A stretch of 8,080 nucleotides of DNA from Candidatus Nealsonbacteria bacterium CG08_land_8_20_14_0_20_36_22. Lineage in GTDB: Bacteria; Patescibacteriota; Minisyncoccia; Minisyncoccales; GWA2-38-27. The position numbers were made by a program, and so were the translations under genes. The stretch is from positions 1-8,080 of the forward strand of contig PEYC01000031.1 of the NCBI GenBank assembly GCA_002774555.1, read 5' to 3'. Under the pieces are notes generated by a model that worked only from the letters and a program-made list of their open reading frames with translations, was not told where the DNA came from and ran no database searches. Below are positions 6,050-8,080 of this stretch, in pieces. Numbering within the stretch: the first letter of the stretch is position 1; each line of letters starts with the position of its first letter.

Positions 6050-6181
6050 ATGGAAAGCAAACTTTATCCTTTCTTTACGGCTCAAGAAGAGGAATTAGAA
6101 ATTCCTGATGAAGAAATCGAAAAACCAAAAGAAGAAAGTTCGGAAGAAGAAGAATTAGAGGAAGATGAAGACGAACTCTGA
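6050..6181 (+). CDS. Small highly acidic protein (43 aa), unknown function
   Basis: An open frame of 44 codons starts at ATG 6050 and ends at TGA 6179-6181. The protein begins MESKLYPFFTAQEEELEIPD and ends in an almost pure Glu/Asp tail. By count 21 of 43 residues are Glu or Asp and only three are Lys, so the peptide is strongly negative and probably disordered after residue 12. The support for a real gene is context: a fully consensus promoter lies upstream, a 14-bp terminator lies 16 bp after the stop, and it is the only convincing plus-strand gene in the window. No Shine-Dalgarno is visible, as for its neighbours. I recognise no family. Acidic tails of this sort often bind basic partners (ribosomal or DNA-binding proteins, RNA polymerase), but that is inference. 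The alternative is that the transcript is a small RNA. Confidence 0.65.
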   Translation: MESKLYPFFTAQEEELEIPDEEIEKPKEESSEEEELEEDEDEL

Positions 6182-6196
6182 AATTTATTTTTTTTA

Positions 6197-6240
6197 ATCA
6201 AAAACCCCCACCCTTTAAATAAAAGATGGGGGTTTTTGAT
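6197..6240. terminator. Bidirectional intrinsic terminator
   Basis: A perfect 14-bp stem, ATCAAAAACCCCCA (6197-6210) against TGGGGGTTTTTGAT (6227-6240), has a 16-nt loop. Read in either direction, five C/G pairs are followed by five T and further T-rich sequence. It lies between the convergent ends of the 43-aa gene (stop 6181) and the membrane-protein gene (stop 6243) and can serve both. Confidence 0.9.
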
Positions 6241-6242
6241 TT

Positions 6243-6548
6243 TTATTCCTCGTAAAGTGATGATTTTTTTATAATTATTTTGTAAAGATTTTCCAGAAAA
6301 TCACCGCCAGCATAACCAATAATAAAAGCCAAGGCCGGGCTTAAATAATCTGTCCCCAAAAATTTTATACCTGTTTCTTTAACGGCAACAGCAATCAATA
6401 ACCCGACCACTCCAGATAAAAACATCATAGCCGAAAAATAAGGAAGATGAAATTCAACTTTCTTATAGGAAAACTGGTGTTTGATAAAACCAACCAAGCC
6501 CCTTAAAGCGCCGCCGCCGAAACCGGCAATTAAAATAGAAATATACAT
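6243..6548 (-). CDS. Small three-helix membrane protein (101 aa), unknown function
   Basis: Three hydrophobic helices are visible, counted from the ATG at 6548: about 2-22 (with Gly-rich GFGGGALRGLVGF), 37-57 (SAMMFLSGVVGLLIAVAV) and 68-88 (LSPALAFIIGYAGGDFL). A basic stretch (FIKHQFSYKK) lies between the first two and a mixed charged tail (KIIIKKSSLYEE) at the end. The Gly-rich helices and small size resemble holins and small scaffold proteins, but I recognise no family. The frame also has a TTG at 6569 that would add seven residues. I prefer the ATG because the TTG lies inside an AT-rich inverted repeat. It is the last gene of the operon, 108 bp after acylphosphatase, and its stop sits beside the bidirectional terminator. 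Confidence 0.75.
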   Translation of the reverse strand: MYISILIAGFGGGALRGLVGFIKHQFSYKKVEFHLPYFSAMMFLSGVVGLLIAVAVKETGIKFLGTDYLSPALAFIIGYAGGDFLENLYKIIIKKSSLYEE

Positions 6549-6558
6549 AAACAATAAT

Positions 6559-6639
6559 TCAAAATGCAAATATCAAAAATAAAAATTACAATTTAAAATG
6601 ATAAAATTTTTAATTTTGCGTTGTCATTTTGCATTTTGA
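6559..6639. repeat. AT-rich inverted repeat between acyP and the membrane-protein gene
   Basis: TCAAAATGCAAA (6559-6570) is the exact reverse complement of TTTGCATTTTGA (6628-6639). The sequence between and after them (to about 6656) is made of AAAATT/TAAAAATT-type words with further self-complementarity. It fills the whole 108-bp gap and resembles AT-rich intergenic repeats seen in Parcubacteria. It could fold in the operon mRNA; no T-run identifies it as a terminator. Confidence 0.5.
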
Positions 6640-6656
6640 TTTTTAAATTTTTAATT

Positions 6657-6935
6657 TTAGTAAATTATGTTAAATTCTTTAAATTCCCCTTTATAATTTC
6701 CGTTTATAATTTCTACGTTTTTTACTTTTGCAAAAAATGGTCCTTTTCTCGCCCATTCAATCACTTTTTCAACTTTTTCTTTTTCTCCTTCTAAAATTGC
6801 TTCCACTCTGCCATCTGGAAGATTGCGAACAAAACCAGTGATTTCAAGCCGCTCGGCTTTTTTTTGGGTCTCTGTTCTAAAAAATACGCCTTGAACTCTT
6901 CCTGAAACAAAAATGTGGACTCTAACGGGGTTCAT
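6657..6935 (-). CDS. acyP: Acylphosphatase
   Basis: Small cytoplasmic enzyme (92 aa, the normal size) that hydrolyses acyl phosphates such as acetyl phosphate or carbamoyl phosphate to a carboxylate and phosphate (EC 3.6.1.7). The ferredoxin-like alpha/beta fold is covered completely. The phosphate-binding loop reads SGRVQGVFFR, with catalytic Arg20. The second signature, GFVRNLPDGRVE, supplies catalytic Asn38, and LEGEKEKVEKVIEWARKGP gives the second helix. Its ATG at 6935 overlaps the stop of the winged-helix gene by 4 nt (ATGA), so the two are translationally coupled. The biological role of acylphosphatase in such reduced organisms is uncertain; it may clear side products of carboxyl-phosphate metabolism. 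Confidence 0.95.
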   Translation of the reverse strand: MNPVRVHIFVSGRVQGVFFRTETQKKAERLEITGFVRNLPDGRVEAILEGEKEKVEKVIEWARKGPFFAKVKNVEIINGNYKGEFKEFNIIY

Positions 6936-7234
6936 AATTCTAACTTTCTTTGTTGAAATGTTCTGGCAATCTCCTCGGCTCTTTTTTTGCCAAGTTTGGT
7001 TAAAGAAAAAAGGGTTTTAGGGTTACCAATAATCAATTTCTTTTTTCTAAGACCCCTCAATGGTCTGTCCAGCTTCCGAGAGTCAGGCCATTGTTTAATT
7101 TTAGGAAAAGCCAAAAATTCTGGAAAAAGAGAAAAACACTCTTTTGCTAATTCCTCAAAACTGCATTTCTTCCTTAAAGAATAAATACAAAAAATGATTA
7201 AATCATTTAAAGATTTTTTCTCTTTATTGCTCAT
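6932..7234 (-). CDS. Small basic winged-helix-like protein (100 aa)
   Basis: I do not recognise a named family, but the pattern is that of a winged-helix domain. A first helix (residues 7-20, SLNDLIIFCIYSLR) is followed by a second (25-35, SFEELAKECFS). The segment FPKIKQWPDSRKLDRPLRGLRKKKLI (43-68) looks like the recognition helix, and NPKTLFSLTKLGKKRAEEIAR like the wing and last helix. Similar WPDS...R.LR.LRKK..I patterns occur in short archaeal and CPR proteins. The protein is rich in Lys and Arg, fitting nucleic-acid binding. Its ATG overlaps the stop of a 31-aa membrane peptide gene by one base (TAATG), and its stop overlaps the acylphosphatase start by 4 nt. A transcription regulator of this operon is possible but unproven. 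Confidence 0.75.
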   Translation of the reverse strand: MSNKEKKSLNDLIIFCIYSLRKKCSFEELAKECFSLFPEFLAFPKIKQWPDSRKLDRPLRGLRKKKLIIGNPKTLFSLTKLGKKRAEEIARTFQQRKLEL

Positions 7235-7329
7235 TACGAAATAAACGGAAAAACCTCATTGATTAAATACCAAAACAAAAAAACAACAAACAAAATAATA
7301 GTTATGGAATCTAAAATTAAAACTGCCAT
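7234..7329 (-). CDS. Putative 31-aa single-helix membrane peptide
   Basis: A frame of 32 codons runs from ATG 7329 to TAA 7236-7234. The peptide (MAVLILDSITIILFVVFLFW, then YLINEVFPFIS) is one long hydrophobic helix of about 20 residues with a short tail. Its stop overlaps the next gene's ATG by one base (TAATG), the same coupling seen elsewhere in this window. That is the main reason to believe it is translated. It lies between the EF-Tu-like gene and the winged-helix gene, in a gap that would otherwise be unusually long for this operon. No Shine-Dalgarno is visible. A chance frame in AT-rich DNA remains possible, since T-rich codons give hydrophobic residues. Confidence 0.5.
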   Translation of the reverse strand: MAVLILDSITIILFVVFLFWYLINEVFPFIS

Positions 7330-7370
7330 AAAAATAAATCGCTAAATTGCTATATTATTTCATTGTTATC

Positions 7371-7402
7371 AATTTAACAATTTAACAATATAACAATTAT
7401 AA
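7371..7402. repeat. 8-bp tandem repeat after the EF-Tu-like gene
   Basis: Four 8-bp units, AATTTAAC twice, AATATAAC and the diverged AATTATAA, end over the stop codon at 7397-7399. A nearby TTGTTATC gives partial inverted symmetry. No function is evident. Confidence 0.45.
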
Positions 7403-7669
7403 TTTATATGCTTTATATCCTTCTCTGACTTTTTCTTTAACCTTCAGGCCAACCTCATCTCCCTTTTTTGCTTTCTTTATCTTTTGACGTTCTATCTCCA
7501 TTGAATCAACTACCTGTTCAAAATCTGTTGCTTCGCCTCCAATAATTCTAATAGTGTCTCCCAAAGAAAGAGTGCCTGATAATTTAATAACCGCTACTTC
7601 AATATTTGAAAAATAATGGGTAACCTTACCAATCAGTTTTCCTTCTTTTTGAGAAATTTCTTTTGCCAT
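7397..7669 (-). CDS. EF-Tu domain 2-like beta-barrel protein (90 aa)
   Basis: The sequence matches the beta-barrel of elongation factor domain 2 standing alone, without a GTPase domain. GKLIGKVTHYFSNIEVAVIKLSGTLSLGDTIRIIGG (10-45) carries the pattern of barrel strands and the L..GD.I turn. The second half, VVDSMEIERQKIKKAKKGDEVGLKVKEKVREGYKAYKL (53-90), has the typical S-M-...-A..GD.VGL.V segment. Short proteins like this are often annotated as translation elongation factor-like in archaea and CPR; their biochemical role is not established to my knowledge. A part in RNA or ribosome binding is inference. It is the first gene of the operon, about 30 nt after the predicted start of a strong extended -10 promoter. 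The ATG at 7669 lacks a close Shine-Dalgarno. Confidence 0.85.
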   Translation of the reverse strand: MAKEISQKEGKLIGKVTHYFSNIEVAVIKLSGTLSLGDTIRIIGGEATDFEQVVDSMEIERQKIKKAKKGDEVGLKVKEKVREGYKAYKL

Positions 7670-7705
7670 ATTTTTAAAATTAATAATTTATCTGACCTTT
7701 TTTTT

Positions 7706-7734
7706 ATTATATCATAACTAAAAATCCCCGGCAA
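7706..7734 (-). promoter_or_regulatory. Promoter of the EF-Tu-like/acyP operon
   Basis: On the minus strand TTGCCG (7734-7729), 17 nt, TATAAT (7711-7706), with TGA just before the -10 (extended -10 element). Start predicted near 7699, about 30 nt ahead of the ATG. The -35 lies at the far end of the small RNA gene described next, so the two transcription units are packed end to end. Confidence 0.7.
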
Positions 7735-7759
7735 GCCTACAAGCAAGAAGAGGATCTTT
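7720..7759 (-). terminator. Possible weak terminator of the small RNA
   Basis: On the minus strand AAAGATCCTC (7759-7750) can pair with GGGGATTTTT (7729-7720), giving a 10-bp stem with two G·U pairs and a 20-nt loop. The T-run is used up in the stem, so termination may be leaky, with read-through into the EF-Tu-like operon. Confidence 0.3.
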
Positions 7760-7760
7760 G

Positions 7761-7891
7761 GTGAGGGGGAAATAGATTCAACAAACTCGGTTTATTCTTT
7801 AAAGCTGGGTTCGGACATAGCCAGTGCTAGCAACCAAACCTCCTTTGCTAAATCTTACGTCCTTAAGGAATTTTATCCCGCACCCCCTCAC
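7761..7891 (-). ncRNA. Candidate structured small RNA (rod-shaped, 6S-like architecture)
   Basis: No protein frame of note covers this stretch. On the minus strand it folds into one long hairpin. A closing helix GUGAGGGGG/CCCCCUCAC (7891-7883 with 7769-7761) leads to an asymmetric bubble (11 and 24 nt). Next comes an 11-position helix with one mismatch (7871-7861 with 7804-7794), an internal loop, a 5-bp helix (7860-7856 with 7819-7815) and an apical hairpin UAGCAA/UUGCUA (7850-7845 with 7833-7828), whose 11-nt loop reads AGGAGGUUUGG. A consensus promoter places the start at about 7891, the first base of the closing helix. The closing stem, large bubble and terminal hairpin recall 6S RNA, but I see no sequence signature proving that. 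Neither tmRNA, RNase P nor SRP RNA motifs are present. The 3' end may extend to about 7720. Confidence 0.6.
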
Positions 7892-7896
7892 TTTCT

Positions 7897-7924
7897 ATTT
7901 TAAACAACCAAATATAAGTGTCAA
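7897..7924 (-). promoter_or_regulatory. Promoter of the candidate small RNA
   Basis: On the minus strand TTGACA (7924-7919), 16 nt, TAAAAT (7902-7897). The expected start, 6-7 nt after the -10, is at 7891 or 7890, the beginning of GUGAGGGGG. Confidence 0.75.
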
Positions 7925-8080
7925 GGGACTGTACTGGTTCATATGATATGATACGCCCAGCACTTGAAAAACATGAAAGGAAAGTATAATGGATGCCGTA
8001 CGACAATCTACGGCGCAATCCTGCCGGGAGCGATATCTATTGCCCGTTCAGCGTTCCTGACAGATAAATTAACAGAGCGG
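7925..8080 (+). other. GC-richer edge region with a plus-strand promoter; identity unresolved
   Basis: With the small RNA and the two minus-strand promoters, this completes the gene-poor stretch from 7670 to the window end. TTGAAA (7964-7969), 15 nt and TATAAT (7985-7990) form a fair plus-strand promoter. Downstream, 7991-8080 is about 53% G+C (48 of 90 by count), well above the rest of the window, and holds a perfect 6-bp hairpin GCCGTA/TACGGC (7995-8000 with 8009-8014). High G+C in an AT-rich genome suggests a structured RNA gene starting here and running off the edge. A 23-codon frame at 7989-8060 has an AGGA 7 nt ahead of its ATG but overlaps the -10 box. I cannot name the element. Confidence 0.35.

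Noticed and set aside
6549..6569. TTG start at 6569 adding seven residues to the three-helix membrane protein
   Set aside because: The TTG lies in one arm of the AT-rich inverted repeat, has no Shine-Dalgarno, and the ATG at 6548 already opens directly into the first membrane helix.
7792..7833. 13-codon leader peptide starting at TTG behind the perfect AAAGGAGGT
   Set aside because: Spacing is plausible, but it is very short, starts with TTG, and lies across helices of the proposed RNA. Kept only as a remark in a finding.
7989..8060. 23-codon plus-strand frame with AGGA 7 nt ahead of its ATG
   Set aside because: Its ATG overlaps the -10 box of the only visible promoter, the peptide has no recognisable features, and the local G+C rise fits an RNA gene better.
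7720..8080. tmRNA, RNase P RNA, SRP RNA or tRNA
   Set aside because: No tmRNA 5' signature, no RNase P P4 core, no SRP GGAAGCAGCC-type loop, and no T-loop/CCA tRNA pattern on either strand. A GGAAAGT at 7979-7985 resembles part of the RNase P core but lacks the following TCC and partner strand.

Overview
The window is AT-rich and compact, and its gene content points to a bacterium of the Candidate Phyla Radiation (Patescibacteria), most likely a Parcubacteria-like lineage. The grounds are tiny and overlapping genes, few Shine-Dalgarno sites, a surface-protein operon headed by a membrane-anchored helix-turn-helix protein, a stand-alone EF-Tu domain-2-like protein, and AT-rich short repeats of the kind scattered through such genomes. 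TGA works as an ordinary stop (genes ending at 563, 6181 and 6932), so the TGA-recoded Gracilibacteria/SR1 code is not in use. The lineage is inferred from style; no rRNA is present.

Layout, left to right. (1) 1-1402, minus strand: a tightly coupled three-gene operon (HTH plus membrane protein; small exported membrane protein; exported protein cut by the window edge) with stop/start overlaps. (2) 1403-1533: a dense control region with a terminator for the gene to its right, a consensus promoter for the operon to its left whose -35 box includes the terminator loop, a perfect DnaA-box 9-mer and a related TTATCCGATA site. (3) 1534-5912, minus strand: an EndoQ-like PHP endonuclease, ligA 5 nt behind it, then rodA. 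A damage-nicking enzyme and the nick-sealing ligase in one transcript look like a repair unit; rodA (cell-wall glycosyltransferase) follows after 60 bp.

(4) 5913-6240: a divergent region with a TTGACA/TATAAT promoter reading right into a 43-aa, extremely acidic protein, closed by a 14-bp bidirectional terminator. (5) 6243-7734, minus strand: an operon of EF-Tu domain-2-like protein, a 31-aa single-helix membrane peptide, a winged-helix-like protein, acylphosphatase and a three-helix membrane protein, ending at the same terminator. (6) 7720-7924: a probable small structured RNA on the minus strand, with a strong promoter placed so that transcription starts on the first base of its closing helix. 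(7) 7964-8080: a GC-richer stretch behind a plus-strand promoter, probably the beginning of another RNA gene or an undefined element, cut by the window edge.

The most promising items are the unassigned rod-shaped RNA (6S-like in architecture), the 43-aa acidic protein with its own promoter and terminator, the EndoQ-LigA pairing with a C-terminal clamp-binding-like pentapeptide, and two different repeat elements absorbed in frame inside ligA.
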